The notes below the pieces were generated by a model. It searched no databases. It was not told where the DNA came from and worked only from the letters and a program-made list of their open reading frames with translations. Of a stretch of 64,000 nt of DNA, positions 20,402 through 31,892 are shown piece by piece. The first letter of the stretch is position 1. Each line of letters opens with the position of its first letter. Source of the DNA: Diabrotica undecimpunctata (Eukaryota; Arthropoda; Insecta; Coleoptera; Chrysomelidae); the NCBI RefSeq assembly GCF_040954645.1, contig NC_092813.1, forward strand, positions 17,524,136-17,588,135, in the 5' to 3' direction. The position numbers were made by a program, and so were the translations under genes.

Positions 20402-20671
20402 AATCCATTAGACCCACAACCTTCAACAAGTAACAATAACGACTCAAGACAAATTAACATTATTTCTGATATAAGAATACCTCCAGACAAAATAGATACA
20501 CCAGATGAAACCTCAGATGAATCTACACAACATTCAACCGCAAATGAAACAACGAATCAAGGAATACCCATTTTAGACGAAATAATAAATAACAAAGTTC
20601 ACCAAATTTTAGTGTACCCAAACGTTTACCCAAAAACCGATATAACTCATGAAACTTATTAAAACCATAAA
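20402..20671 (+). pseudogene. pol: Pol linker between RNase H and integrase
   Basis: Same frame as RNase H after the TAG at 20399: a hydrophilic, Ser/Thr/Asp-rich tether (PSTSNNNDSRQINII, ETSDESTQHST) ending with a TAA near 20660. No domain recognised. Confidence 0.6.
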
Positions 20672-21919
20672 ATGATTAAAGTCAAAATTCCTGAAACTGA
20701 TAATGAAAAATATATTTTTGAATTTCTTATGGCATACACAGATCTTAACAATACATTTTATTTATATTTCAGTAAAGACAACCTGTATAATGATTTTAAT
20801 AAGTATTATCTAAAACATTTTTCTGAACATGGTCCGAAACTAATTAAATGCACTAGATTAATTAATACAGTAGCAAACGAAGAAAAACAAATCATTTTAT
20901 TAAAAAATTACCACGAAGGAAAAACTAACCATAGAAGAATTAATGAAACTTTCGAAAAATTACGTCAAAATTATTATTGGAAAAATATGAAGACATCTAT
21001 TACTAATTACATTACCGAATGTTCTATTTGCCAGAAAAATAAATACGGTAGACACACCCCCTATGTCCCGCTAATGCTTACGGAAACCGCCAGCAAACCT
21101 TTTCAAGTTGTTCATATAGATATTTTTACATATGACGGTAACAAATATTTGACTATGACGGACTCATTTACTAAATTTGCCCAAGCTTATTGTATTCCAG
21201 GTAAAAACGCGATTCACATTGCGAAATCCTTAATAAAATACTTCACTTCTTTCGGCATTCCCCAATTAATAATAGCAGACAAAGGTAGAGAATTTAATAA
21301 CGAAGTAATAAAAGATTTATTAGCAATACACAAAATCAAAGTTCACTTTACTACTCCTGGCCACCATGAATCAAATTCAATAGTTGAACGAATACACTCT
21401 ACTTTAATCGAACATTCAAGACTTCTAAAACAGACATATCCTAACGAAAATGATTTAATGGACTATGCTCTTATAGCTTACAATAATTCTATTCATAGTT
21501 CCACAAAATTTACCCCATTTGAATTGACTTTCGGATATACAGACTCTAGAAACCCCAACGAACTATTTCTTTCTCAAAATTTCTATTCCGAATATATAAA
21601 TAATCATAAAGACAAATTGAAACACGTTTACCAAAAAGTACATGAAACTCCAGAATTCAAAATTGGACAAGTAGTTTATAAAGATAATACCCAAAAACGT
21701 AACAAAAAACATCAACCATACTTAGGTCCCTACAAAATAACTAAAATTCTTGACAGAAACCGAGTAGAACTTGTACGACAAAGACTTAAATATAAAAAAG
21801 ACATTACCCAGACAGAAATTATACATATCAAAGAACTAAAGAAACCTCCCATTGCAGGTTCATCCTCTGGACAACAAACGTCGACGCAAGACGAGACACA
21901 TCCAAATTCCATAACTTAA
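20672..21919 (+). CDS. pol: Integrase of errantivirus-like element
   Basis: Inserts the cDNA into the chromosome. Zinc-binding HHCC: YHEGKTNHRR (His pair near residues 83-90) and ECSICQ (Cys pair). Catalytic core: VVHIDIFTYDGN (Asp), IIADKGREFNN (Asp; the usual Asn after it is Lys) and SNSIVERIHSTLIEH (Glu), so the D,D-35-E set is present. The C-terminus contains a GPYKITKI motif (GPF/Y domain) and a tail with Ser/Thr residues. 415 codons, open; the N-terminal part may be fused to RNase H in the intact parent. Confidence 0.9.
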   Translation: MIKVKIPETDNEKYIFEFLMAYTDLNNTFYLYFSKDNLYNDFNKYYLKHFSEHGPKLIKCTRLINTVANEEKQIILLKNYHEGKTNHRRINETFEKLRQNYYWKNMKTSITNYITECSICQKNKYGRHTPYVPLMLTETASKPFQVVHIDIFTYDGNKYLTMTDSFTKFAQAYCIPGKNAIHIAKSLIKYFTSFGIPQLIIADKGREFNNEVIKDLLAIHKIKVHFTTPGHHESNSIVERIHSTLIEHSRLLKQTYPNENDLMDYALIAYNNSIHSSTKFTPFELTFGYTDSRNPNELFLSQNFYSEYINNHKDKLKHVYQKVHETPEFKIGQVVYKDNTQKRNKKHQPYLGPYKITKILDRNRVELVRQRLKYKKDITQTEIIHIKELKKPPIAGSSSGQQTSTQDETHPNSIT

Positions 21920-22286
21920 ACGACAATCCCGGACTTTTACCCCTTCATTTAGGCACAGCCCGAATTCAGACAGATGTTTGGACTTTTATACATATCTATG
22001 ACATTACAAATATTACTACAAATTTTTTAACTCTACAAAATCAATATGATTCCATGCCCTTTCCATGCAATACCCTTTCAATTACTTCTCAAATTCTAAG
22101 CTTTAATAAAGAATTTCAAGACTTCTATCATTTAATTCAAATTTTGGAAAACAAAATTTATCTTGAGTTAAAACAATTAAATCCCTTTTGGAATACCAGA
22201 TCTATTTGATGGTGTAGGTTCCGCAATCAAATTTATAACCGGAAACCTGGACCAAAACGATGCAAAACTTTACGACGACGCTATAT
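21920..22286 (+). pseudogene. env: Env-like gene, 5' part (interrupted)
   Basis: Third gene of the element, overlapping or just behind integrase. It carries the N-terminal surface part of an insect-errantivirus envelope-like protein, related by descent to baculovirus-type fusion proteins. One frame runs through 21920-22200 without a clear signal peptide. A frame change near 22200 leads into the region after the presumed cleavage site. At 22286 the gene is cut by a DNA transposon, and the rest resumes at 24151. Not functional. Only described; not reassembled. Confidence 0.7.
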
Positions 22287-24146
22287 CGATAGCGTCACGA
22301 CAAAAAGGCATAAGCGCCAAAATTTATAAATTTATGTTTTGGTATCAAAATAAAATACATTTTACGTCCTATCGACTATTAAAATGACGCAGCTGTAAAA
22401 AATTCCAACTCGACTAAAACAAGCTTTGAATTTTCTAACCGCCAAACGAGTTTCTTAAAAGATGAGACACCGAAATTAGTAAGCGACAAGATCCGTAGTG
22501 GAAGGTGGTGCTTACGTCTTGGGTCTGAAAACGTGGTTATATCAATAAGGTAAACAATAATTTGAAATATTATTAATATTTAATGTTTTGTTAAGCGTTT
22601 AGTTAGATTATTTATCTCAAGAAATCATAATATACCATAAGAATGTACAATTTTACCGACTGTCGGTTAGGCCTTTTCAGAAAAAAATTTTTCGTTTATC
22701 TAACCGCCATTTGGCCATTTAAAATACACTATGACTTAGATTTGACATAGAAAAGTTACTACTTAACCGACTTAAATAAGGTTTGAACCTAAATAAAATA
22801 TATATTGACTTTGTTGTATAGTTTTCTTGTTTTTAATTTTAAAGTTATATTTTGTTAGTAATATTATTTTAAAAAACTAACATTTGAATGGCGCTTACTT
22901 CTTTTTTTTAATGGTTTTTAGAATGGTTTTCTCGGGAACACAAAATAATGAATCTTGCATTGTGAAAATCAGAAGAGCAATGTGCAGGAATCCAGCGGAT
23001 ATAATAAAAACCATGGTTCATTTTCCACTGAAAATGAGGTCCTCAATGAAGCGCCAAAGCATTATATTATTTTAGAGCCTGTACTAAAAGACCATGAACA
23101 AGAACTCCAAATGCCTAGTTCTGTTCTAGATGATGATGCCATTGTGGATTTCAGTTTTCCTTAAGTCTAAATTTGAATATTGACAGCCGTTTATTTTCGA
23201 ATATTGATAAAACTGCCGAAGAAGAGACTGATTTATTAACCTGTGATAAAAAGCTTGTACCTTACTCAGATAGTAATGATACTGATGATAGTAGTAATAA
23301 TGCCGCAATAGTATTTAGTTCATTAGTTGATGATAAGATAGGTTGTAATGATTTTATACAACAAAATGATTATTTAAACTCCGAATCAGATTCATCATCC
23401 TTGACAGTATTTTTTAAAAATATGACTGAAACTGACAGCATTAGTTCTAGCTCACTACGTTCTAGCTCTTTAACTTTCTCAATTTTCTGTTATATCGGTT
23501 CTTCGTTTCTATTAGTTTGTTTTGTGATTGATAAATGTTATTTTCTGTTATCAAATTTTGATTTGCATTTTATTTCTATTAGTTTTATAATACGACTTAC
23601 TTAGTTATCAATGTAGAAAAAATGGTACGTTTTAATAGTTTTTGTTGTTTTTTACTTAATATAACGTGATAATTATATTAACTTTTATTTTTGTATTTTT
23701 TTACACCAATATATCTCTAAGAAACTCATAAATATATTATTGTGTATTGTTTAATTTGTATTATTTTTACTTAATTGTTATGCTTTAAAATGAAAAGATT
23801 TATTCTCCATTTTTGTTATAATTCCGTAAAATTAAAAGGCGTACAAGTTCCTAAGCGACATTTTTTGATCAAAATACTTTTTTCGAAATATGGTAACCGC
23901 CTTTCAAAAAGGCTTAAACACCACAGAACCTAACATTAAAGGCGTAAGCACCAAAATGTTAAATATCTCATGTTTATAATAATTGTTTTATAAATAACAT
24001 ATGGTAAGTCAGAATGCCTCAGTTCGATAATAATAAAATGCAAAAAAAAATGTAAAAAAAGAAATATTAAGCGATATTAAACGTTTTTTGTGTCTCCTGA
24101 AAAAAACTGTCAATGGCGCTTATGCCTTTCTGTCGTGACACCGTCG
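22287..24146. mobile_element. 1.86-kb DNA transposon with ATAT duplication, nested in env
   Basis: ATAT lies on both sides (22283-22286, 24147-24150). Inverted ends start CGATAGCGTCACGACA on the left and CGACGGTGTCACGACA on the right (reverse complement), and both continue AAGGCATAAGCGCCA. A 12-base motif GGCRTAAGCRCC recurs below the ends on both strands (about 22308, 22511, 23905, 23940, 24114). Inside are acidic, Ser-rich short readings (22886-23604) but no transposase core, so it is probably a non-autonomous relative of a larger element. Confidence 0.75.
22886..23604 (+). pseudogene. Decayed N-terminal part of an acidic transposase-like gene
   Basis: A start MALTSF at 22886 is followed by readings that jump frame: ENEVLNEAPKHYIILEPVLK and SSVLDDDAIVDFSF (22955-23164), then DKTAEEETDLLTCDKKLVPY and NDYLNSESDSSSL (23173-23604). 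The composition (acidic, Ser-rich) is like the N-terminal exons of the Sola-like genes at 11 and 33 kb. No catalytic domain follows. It is inside the 1.86-kb transposon and probably its cargo remnant. Confidence 0.4.
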
Positions 24147-24150
24147 ATAT

Positions 24151-25432
24151 CAACTCTAACAAATAATCAAAATAATATTAAAACTATAGTTAAAAATCAA
24201 ATCACCTTATTAAGATCTTCAATAAAGAATTTTGAAAATAATACAAAAATCTTAGCCCATAACCAGTTAATTTTAAGCTCACGAATAACAGAAGTTCAAA
24301 ACTTAATTAAAGATATAAAGATAGAAAAAGTTGAGACATTTCATTATTTTGCACTAGAAAAACTTGTATCGCAATTTTACACTAGTTACCAAATTATTTA
24401 TGACCTATTAGAAAAAATCGAAGTTACTATCAGCTTTTCAAAACTAAATACCTTTCATAATTCAATAGCCGACCCAAATGAACTATTTCTCGAAATTTTA
24501 AACGTTAGTAAACTTCTTAAAAATAACAAACTCCCTTTTGAATTATCTTTGCAAAATATTTTGTTATTCAAAAAAATAATTAAGATAAAAAGTTATAGTA
24601 AAGCAAATAATAAAATTTTTGTACTTGAATTACCTATTGTTGAGATCAATGACTATGGTTATTATCATCTTTATTCCTTTCCGACCAGATACCAAACTCA
24701 TTTTAGAACAATTATTCCAAAATCCAAGTTCCTACTTTCCAATCGATACCAATATGCACTTGCCAACGTTCAATGTCAAAAATTGGTAGAAGAAGAATAT
24801 TTATGCCACGATGTCCAGTCAATTGAAGTAACACCAACAGCCCCTTGCGAAGTTCAACTCATACAGTACTCAAAGTTTGTAAATCAATGTCAATCAGTGC
24901 CAACAGAAATTAATAATATAAAAATTCAAAAACTAGAAAATAATAAGTGGATCGTAATAACGCTAAACAAAGTGATCAGCATTCAAAAATGCGATAAGAA
25001 TTCGGACAATATTCCATTAAACGGTAGTTACTTAATCGAACTCAATAGTGCGTGCGAAATATATATATAGACAATTACGTTTTAAAAAGATTTGACCTAA
25101 AAACTCCAAATTTTGTTAAAATGGAACTGCCAAATTTAGAAGTATTACTAAAAATGCCGGTCAGTGATCTAAACTTCAAACCAATAAAAATAGACTCGAT
25201 AAAATTAGATGAATTAAATAATGTGCAAAGTGCTTTAGCAGATCAAGAAAACAAAATAGACAATCTAGACACAATTCCTGTTCATTTTCAACATGTCAGT
25301 TTTTATACCATAATTTTATATGTCTTAGCAATTATTTTCCTTGTCTACACCATTTGGCAAATATACACAAAAAGGACAAATACAGAATCACCAAAAGAAT
25401 CCACAGTACGAGAAAAAAAAGGTACCAGATAA
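24151..25432 (+). pseudogene. env: Env-like gene, 3' part with transmembrane segment
   Basis: Continuation of the env-like protein behind the nested transposon. 24151-25069 encodes most of the ectodomain with a heptad-type helical start and a Cys-rich second half; a stop near 25069 is followed in an overlapping frame by 25052-25432. That last reading contains one clear membrane span (IILYVLAIIFLVYTIW, about residues 83-98) and a short basic cytoplasmic tail. Layout fits an errantivirus envelope. The gene is broken by the insertion and by the stop near 25069. Confidence 0.75.
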
Positions 25433-25485
25433 TTTTCCATTTCTTCGAACTATGCCACCCCATAGTTCTCATCTATCCCCGGAGG

Positions 25486-25857
<372 letters not shown>

Positions 25858-26015
25858 GACATGATATTTCTATTTTGTTATGAAAGTTCATAAAACTCAA
25901 ATTTGCTAAATTTTGTAATCTATAATGATTAAGTTTTCGCGTAGTAATATTTTTTATCCATTTTATCTAGTCAATTTTCAATAATTTTCAAATTCTCAAA
26001 ATATATTTGTTTCAG

Positions 26016-26230
26016 GGCAGAAACCTGGGCACGAGCTGCTGGACGGGTGGATTTATATGTAAAGCTTCCAGCTTTTCATAAAAGTTATCAACTTTGTCAT
26101 CTACATTTTGATGACAATTGCTTCTTAAATTATCTCCGTAACAGGCTTAAGCCTACTGCAGTTCCTACCATTTTTTCATGTATGCAGGGATCCTCAGACA
26201 ATCACTGTGATCATTCATATTCACTTTTAG
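26016..26230 (+). pseudogene. THAP-domain gene, exon 2
   Basis: Acceptor 'tttgtttcag' precedes 26016; donor /gtaagt follows 26230. Reads ETWARAAGRVDL, then YQLCHLHFDD with the C-x2-H half of the C2CH zinc site, and LKPTAVPTIF, the AVPTIF box that closes a THAP domain. Together with exon 1 this is a full THAP domain of about 85 residues. The linker SSDNHCDHSYSLL leads to exon 3. Open throughout. Confidence 0.75.
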
Positions 26231-26911
26231 GTAAGTCATTTTCTATTAGTGTTTTTTGGTAAATACTTTTCTATTATTTTTAAAACTTCACTGTCCAAAT
26301 GGTAATAGCTACGAAGAGTCTCTCAGTCCAATGTTATTTTAATATTAAATATCATGACCTACTCTTGAATCACATTTGAATCATGAATGGATTTTATATA
26401 ATCCATTTAGCATATAACCACGCTATTTGAATCATATGTGATTCATTGGACAGTGAAGTTTTAAATATGTTGGTTATACCAAAAAGATATTTATCTTTAA
26501 TATCAGACATTAATGTTTCATTATAAGACATCAAGTGCAAAACGTTATTAAAATTAAAAGGCGGTTTCTAAACTATTGAAACCTATGTTTCAATTTTAAA
26601 TAGTGTTCCTTATGTTATTATATATCAAAGTTAAGAGTGCTCTACAGGTTATACAGGGTTATTTAGTCTGTTTGATCCACTCTATGTATAATCCTATTTT
26701 TAAAAAACAGTTAATAATAAAAGTTGTTAAAAGTTATATGAATTTTAATACTAGTAGTAAACATTCAGAGGATTCATTCATAACACGTGATAGAATTAGC
26801 ACTATTTTTCCAAAAGAAATATACAATAGATTATAACATTTTTAAATTGGACTTTTTTTTATTATTACAAGAGTATTGACTTATGTATAATACAGTTTTT
26901 TTTGTTTACAG
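26231..26911 (+). other. THAP gene intron 2 with nested MITE
   Basis: Contains the MITE at 26283-26463 and a 77-codon reading at 26606-26836 that I do not recognise. The rest is A+T-rich with no clear signal. Confidence 0.4.
26283..26463. mobile_element. Short MITE with CACTGTCC ends
   Basis: About 180 bases. Left AAAACTTCACTGTCCAA and right TTGGACAGTGAAGTTTT are exact inverses, next to TTAA-like flanks. There is no coding capacity. The internal sequence is itself partly palindromic (aatcacatttgaatcat / gaatcatatgtgatt). Confidence 0.75.
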
Positions 26912-27087
26912 ATAATGTAGACAAATCAACTTCACCACTACCAGAATTTTCTCCAACATTGAGCACTTAAACACCTTTACTTCTATCTTCCCATACTCCT
27001 AGGAAGGAAGTTCTCAGATCAAAAGTAAAGGAATTGACAAATGAAAATTATCGTTTGTCCCAAAAAATAAATGAACTTGAGAATTAA
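26912..27087 (+). pseudogene. THAP-domain gene, exon 3 (coiled coil)
   Basis: Begins after 'gtttacag'. Reads DNVDKSTSPLPEFSPTLST, a TAA at 26968, then in the same frame TPLLLSSHTPRKEVLRSKVK and ELTNENYRLSQKINELEN to TAA at 27085. A leucine-zipper-like coiled coil behind a THAP domain is common in THAP proteins and in P-element transposases. No transposase domain follows, and aataaa signals occur from about 27106, so the gene seems short. The TAA at 26968 may be inactivating, or the true stop. Confidence 0.6.
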
Positions 27088-27331
27088 GTTATAAAAAAAT
27101 GTCAAATAAATATATAAAAAATAAATTAATCGTTTGGAGCAATAAATAGATTTTTTTACTACTAACATGAAAAATTACTATTATTTATTTAATTACTACA
27201 AGAAGTAAATTTTCTCTCTGTAGGTAAACAGTATTTACTTTTTTACCTAGGTAAATAATGCAAAATAAATGTTCGTATAGTGCCATGTAGTTGTTTTGAT
27301 TTGTTGATTTACTTCTAATAAAAGTATTACA

Positions 27332-27433
27332 ATGCCTTTAACTTCTTTTGCCGACACTGTTCACAATAGTGAAGTAAATATTCCCTCAGAGAACTCTGTT
27401 ACAGGAAATGCAGAAATACATAATGGTTTGTAA
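27332..27433 (+). other. Small ATG-initiated ORF, possible first exon
   Basis: MPLTSFADTVHNSEVNIPSE..., 33 codons, ending GGTTTGTAA; the GTTTGT could be a splice donor. It starts like the reading at 22886 (M-x-L-T-S-F). No continuation could be placed. Confidence 0.25.
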
Positions 27434-27918
27434 CAACTGCCCAATTAATTATAATTTTAACCAAATTTCCATGTTCCAAGTCTGGTTAAATACATGTTCA
27501 TGTTCCAAATATTACAAATAATAGTTTTTTATAATTGTTTGTTTTTCATTTTTTTTTTGTTTAGAATAAATTAAGCTTACATTAAGAATATGCTAATATA
27601 TAAATGTTAGTAGCAAAAAAATACTATACAGTTGTGGTAATCTGAAAACTGTATATAGCACGTATAATTAGTGTGAAAAGAACAGTATTAGGTTGTTCTA
27701 CTAGCAAAGAGAAGCCGAATATAGTATGAAACTAGTACCGACATACGAGCTTGTTTTTAACACCCATTAGATTGAATTGTAGTTTTGTTAAAGTGACATT
27801 CAGTTTTAATAAGGGAAACGTCAAATATACATCTATTTTTTCATTAATAATGAAATCACAATCAATCTAGGTTTTATCACAAGAAATTCTCGAGATATTT
27901 CGGTACCCACATAATATA
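27434..27918. other. Intergenic, nothing recognised
   Basis: A+T-rich spacer before the Tc1-like element; no coding or repeat signal seen. Confidence 0.4.
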
Positions 27919-29392
27919 CACATATGTCCAAAAGTTTGGAATATTGGAATATTTCAGCTTTTTATTGATTTTTATATATAAAATTTTCTGAATAGTTAAA
28001 CATTATTTTGTTTTAATACTCAACAATACTAAATAAATCTCAAAACCAGATAAACGATATGCAAAAAAAATTTTATTCTATTGGAGTGAAAAACTTACAA
28101 TGTACTACTTACATTTAAAAATAAATTAGTATAGACAAAAATAATTTTTAATAAAACTAATAATTAGTATTTCCTCCATTGGCCAGTATGCATTCCTGTA
28201 GGCGATTTGGCATGCTGCCCATTAACTGGTCGAGCTGGGCTTGCGGAATTCTCTCCCATTCTTCACGAGCAGCATCTTTTAGTTCTCGAAGTGTAATAGG
28301 AGAATTGTTTCGCTTTTTGATGCGTGTTTTGAGAATGTCCCAAACATGTTCAATAACGTTTATGTCGGTGGAATTCGAAGGCCACTGTAATGTAGATATT
28401 CCTTCTTCTTCCAGAAAATTTTGTACTGCTGCTGTTTGATGAGGAGGTGCGTTGTCATGCATAAACACAAATTCATCACCTACTGCTCCTCGGAATAGAC
28501 AAACGACAGGATTTAAAAATTCCTCGATGTACACAGCACCAGTGACTCTTCTCTCCAGAACCAGCAGTGGCGCCCGTGTACCACTCATAATACCACCCCA
28601 AACCATAATACTGCCACCTTCAAATGGGACACGCAGTTGGGCTGTTTCTAGTCGGGCTTGTCGTCCTGGGGCCCTCCAAAGCAGTGTTCTTCGCGAACCA
28701 GATACCAAGCCAATTTTTGACTCATCAGAGAACATCACGTTATTTCAGTTAGGACCATGATGTACCATTTCTCTAGCCCATTGCAACGTTACTATTTTGT
28801 ATTGGTAGGTTAGTTTAGGAACACGTAGCGGTCTTCTACGATACAAATTTACCGCATTTAGTCTACGTGTTATTGTTTGCCGTGAAATATTCAGTCCTTG
28901 AAGCCTAGAAATTTCTCTGGATATACCACTTGTAGATTCCAGACGATTTCTACGAGCTATCAAGGTTATTTGCCGGTCTTGTGCTGCTGTTGTACATCGA
29001 CTTCTACCACTTCTGGGTCGATCCTTGACGTCATTTGTATCTTGGATTTTTTTTTTTAATTTTTGATACAGCACTCTGAGTAACATCAACAATATTCGCG
29101 ATATAACTTTGACTAAAGCCCTGTTGTAACAAAGCAATTACTCTAGATCTGTCAAAATAAGATATCACGTTTCTAGGCATTTTTAAACGGCTCAATTTAA
29201 ATTTAAACAAAGACTGAAATAATGTGTAAATACGCTAATCAGTTGAATGTGACCAAAATCATACAAAAACGATTCAAATTTTTTATCATTTTCATTTAAA
29301 AACGCTCTAGAATGAATATCAACAACAGGTTTAAAACCACCATAGGCGTAGATATATTATTTGTACGTATTCCAAACTTTTGGACATGTGTG
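27919..29392 (-). mobile_element. Tc1-like transposon, complete, TA duplication
   Basis: 1474 bases with inverted ends CACATATGTCCAAAAGTTTG (left) and CACACATGTCCAAAAGTTTG (right), flanked by TA (27917-27918, 29393-29394). One transposase gene on the minus strand. A second copy of the same family starts at 63445. Confidence 0.9.
28157..29180 (-). pseudogene. Tc1-type DD34E transposase, two lesions
   Basis: Cut-and-paste transposase. The ATG at 29180 gives MPRNVISYFDRSRVIALLQQ, a helix-turn-helix N-terminus (GFSQSYIANIVDVTQSAVSK). A frame slip in an A-run near 29050 leads to the frame of 29137-28745 (paired second HTH, PRSGRSRCTT and ISREISRLQGLNISRQTIT). TGA at about 28741 interrupts HHGPN/NNVMFSDES, probably a former Trp codon. 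The catalytic part 28738-28157 has FSDES (Asp), FMHDNAPPH (Asp) and TDINVIEHVWD (Glu), i.e. DD34E, with WGGI between. About 340 codons, normal length. Two point lesions separate it from an open reading. Confidence 0.85.
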
Positions 29393-29394
29393 TA

Positions 29395-29700
29395 GAATTT
29401 TATATCTTACTTTTATTTGTGGCATCCTGTCTTATGCTTCTAGAGAATGGTCACCATACTATTTTAACCATATTTACACCCTCTAAAAAATTCAAAATAA
29501 GTTTCTCCGGATTTGTGCTTATAGATTAAACTTAAAGAACTTGTCTTTGGTTTAACTAAGGTCAAGGCTAAATATCAGTTCCTTAGAAAACTATAGAACT
29601 AAAATGCGATCTAGTCTTTCTCTATAAACTACTTAATCATACAACTGACTCTTCTGATTTATTAGGTCCTATCAACTTTAGATGTAGCACTAGAATTCTT
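29395..29700. other. Spacer, nothing recognised
   Basis: A+T-rich DNA between the Tc1-like element and the 3' end of an RTE-like element; no coding signal. Confidence 0.35.
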
Positions 29701-30610
29701 AAAGGAATGTCTTTCTTCTTCTTAAGGTGCCATGCATTTCTGCGTAGGCGTCCACCGTACATCGTCTTGTCAGGTGAGATGTTAAATATTCTGGATTAAA
29801 TAATTCTGTTTTTAGCAGCATTGCGAAGCATTTCATAGCTGTGGATTCCTGTCCATTGTCGAATATTGCGCAGCCATGACATTTTTTTACGTCCGAGACC
29901 TCTCCTACCCTCTATTTTCCCTTCGAGTATCAGTTGCTGAAAAGTGTATCGTTCTCCTCGTATAATGTGCCCCAAGTATGCAGTCTTCTTACTTTTTACA
30001 TAATTAAAAAGTTCCCTATCCTGTAAGCCCGCTCTTCTGAGTACTTCCTCATTTCTGACCCTGTCCGTCCATGATATTCTGAGCATTCGACGCAGGCACC
30101 ACATTTCGAACACTTCAAGTTTGTTAATGGAACTGGCCTTTAACGTCCATGCTTCCATTCCGTACAGGAGAACAGGCCACACGTAACACTTAAGCATCTT
30201 GTATCGGAGGTTGAAGTCCAATTTGCGATCAGTCAGAAACTTACGAAGCCTCAAAAAAGCATTTCTGGCTTGTTCAACTCTGCTCTTTATTTCATTCTCG
30301 GGGTCCCAACCCTCATTCAGCAAACATCCCAAGTATTTGAATTGCCTGACTTGTTCGATTTCTTCTCCAGAGACATATATCTTTGCGTTGGGGTAATCAT
30401 TTCTACTTATAATCATTGATTTTCTCTTCTTGATATTTATTTTCAAACCCTGAGCTTCACTTGCAAGAGTTAGATCATTCAAAAGGCATTGAAGATCTTC
30501 GATGTTATCTGCCACTATGGCTGTATCATCGGCATACCTGAAATGTCTTTGTTCTCTATAAAGCACTATCACACTAACTATGCCAAATTCCCATATCAGA
30601 ATTCAGATAC
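29700..30610 (-). mobile_element. 5'-truncated RTE-like LINE
   Basis: Minus-strand copy. The 3' end has the repeat (AAG)n (cttcttctt at 29713-29723 on the plus strand), typical of RTE-like tails. It is truncated inside the RT at about 30610. Confidence 0.75.
29796..30572 (-). pseudogene. RTE-like reverse transcriptase, C-terminal half
   Basis: Begins inside the RT with FRYADDTAIVADN (catalytic YADD), then INIKKRKSMIISRN, QFKYLGCLLNEGWDPENEIK (YLG motif), LRYKMLKCYVWPVLLYGMEAWTLK (thumb) and RRMLRISWTDRVRNEEVLRR. The end is the conserved RGLGRKKMSWLRNIRQWTG. This wording is the common insect RTE/'craniofacial development protein 2-like' LINE. The upstream RT and endonuclease are missing. The reading is open for 258 codons. 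Confidence 0.85.
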
Positions 30611-30639
30611 TGGGAAATGACTTTAGTCAATCTTATGAT

Positions 30640-30985
30640 CTGCTGGATATTTCTTTCTTTCTCCCCCTCCTTTTACACTATCAGGGTGTCGGATCTGCTG
30701 GATATAAAATCTGTAAGATTCAAGCACTGTTTGACTGAGTATATTAGGGATCGAAGATGAGTGACCTTTAACTTGAGAGTTTTCATTTCATTTTTATAAG
30801 AACTTAAGGTATCCATTTCATTTTAAAACGATTCTCAGGAAAATTTAATAATTGTTTAACAAGATTTAATAATTATTTAGTATTTAGTTTTAGTATTTGT
30901 GTTATGGTTAGGATATTTTACGTTGTTAATTATTTTGTAAAAAATGGGGACATCCCGTTAATAAATAAATAAATAAATAATAATT
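30640..30985 (+). mobile_element. 3' UTR scrap of a non-LTR element with (AATA)n tail
   Basis: No coding. Ends 'gggacatcccgttaataaataaataaataaataa', a LINE-type 3' end with a tetranucleotide tail on the plus strand. A 14-base direct repeat (gatctgctggatat) lies near 30637 and 30691. Confidence 0.5.
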
Positions 30986-31038
30986 CTGGTTTTATTCGCA
31001 AAAAAAAATAATGGAATTGATATTTCCAGTTAGGAGAA

Positions 31039-31450
31039 TGGTAACCTTTACAACTGAACATAAAATTCAAATTATTAAATGATATTATTCTGGAAGTAGT
31101 GCCAACGATATAATCGGTACGTTTTCGTTTTTATTCGAAGGCCCTGTACCATCAAAATCTGCAATTCACAACATTATTTTTAAATTTAAAAAAACTGATT
31201 GTGAAAAAAGAATTCTAGAAAATGCACGGATAGTGATAGAGATAAATTAACCAGCTCGTGGAATTAATCAAGAACAGGAACAGCGTGAAACTGCCGTAAG
31301 TAGTCTAACTGAAATCAATTTTCCTTGTAACAACGCCCTTATTTCAACAGAAACTGGTATCACTGCTAGAACTGTACGAAATACTTTAAAAACAAATAAG
31401 TACCATTGCTACTAAAAAAATTTTAAATTCACAACTATTCCACTAGAAAC
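31039..31450 (+). pseudogene. N-terminal HTH part of a mariner-like transposase
   Basis: MVTFTTEHKIQIIK, a TGA, then YYSGSSANDIIGTFSFLFEG and SKSAIHNIIFKFKKTDC: the first helix-turn-helix of mariner-type transposases, comparable to MVKITEMHKITVLQM in the 48.9-kb element. Continues IIPARGINQEQEQRETAV-like with stops. A decayed scrap without a catalytic domain. Confidence 0.5.
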
Positions 31451-31494
31451 TGTAGTGAATGCAATTTAAAAAGGCAGGTAAAAAACTTATAATA

Positions 31495-31892
31495 AAAAAG
31501 ATGGCCTCTGGCTGTCTTTTATGTAATTTCAGATATAACAAGAAAAAATGCATGTTGTTTATAAAAGCGCAAATAGTCAATGTTCTTTGTCTCAAAAACA
31601 TTTCACGATATTACTCGGTAAAACTATTTTGAATGAACATCTGAAAAGAAGAAAAGATATGAAACAGCTCTCTAATGATTTAAAAACCACAATCATAAAA
31701 ATTCTTGGAACAGGTCAAGACAAGAGTTCAAGAAACCCAACTGAGGAACTTCCAAATCGACAACCTGCTAAGCAAACAAGATGTCCGAAACATAAAGACA
31801 GAAAAGTGAAATCATGTGATGACTGTAAGAGAGCAAGTTGTAAGGAACGTAGTGTCACCCGAAACTTTTGTCAAGATTGTTTTAGAAATTAA
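31495..31892 (+). pseudogene. piggyBac-like transposase C-terminus
   Basis: Begins RWPLAVFYVISDITRKNAC, shifts frame near 31555, then VVYKSANSQC and FTILLGKTILNEHLKRRK, matching the end of the piggyBac RNase-H-like domain (NAxVIY...). The tail is a Cys-rich DNA-binding module: RCPKHKDRKVKSCDDC, CKRASCKE, CQDCFRN with the C-x2-C spacings of the piggyBac CRD. The catalytic core is absent. A TTAA duplication could not be placed. Confidence 0.6.

Noticed and set aside
26606..26836. 77-codon ORF in THAP intron 2
   Set aside because: No family resemblance and no splice signals matching the neighbouring exons; likely chance in A+T-rich DNA.
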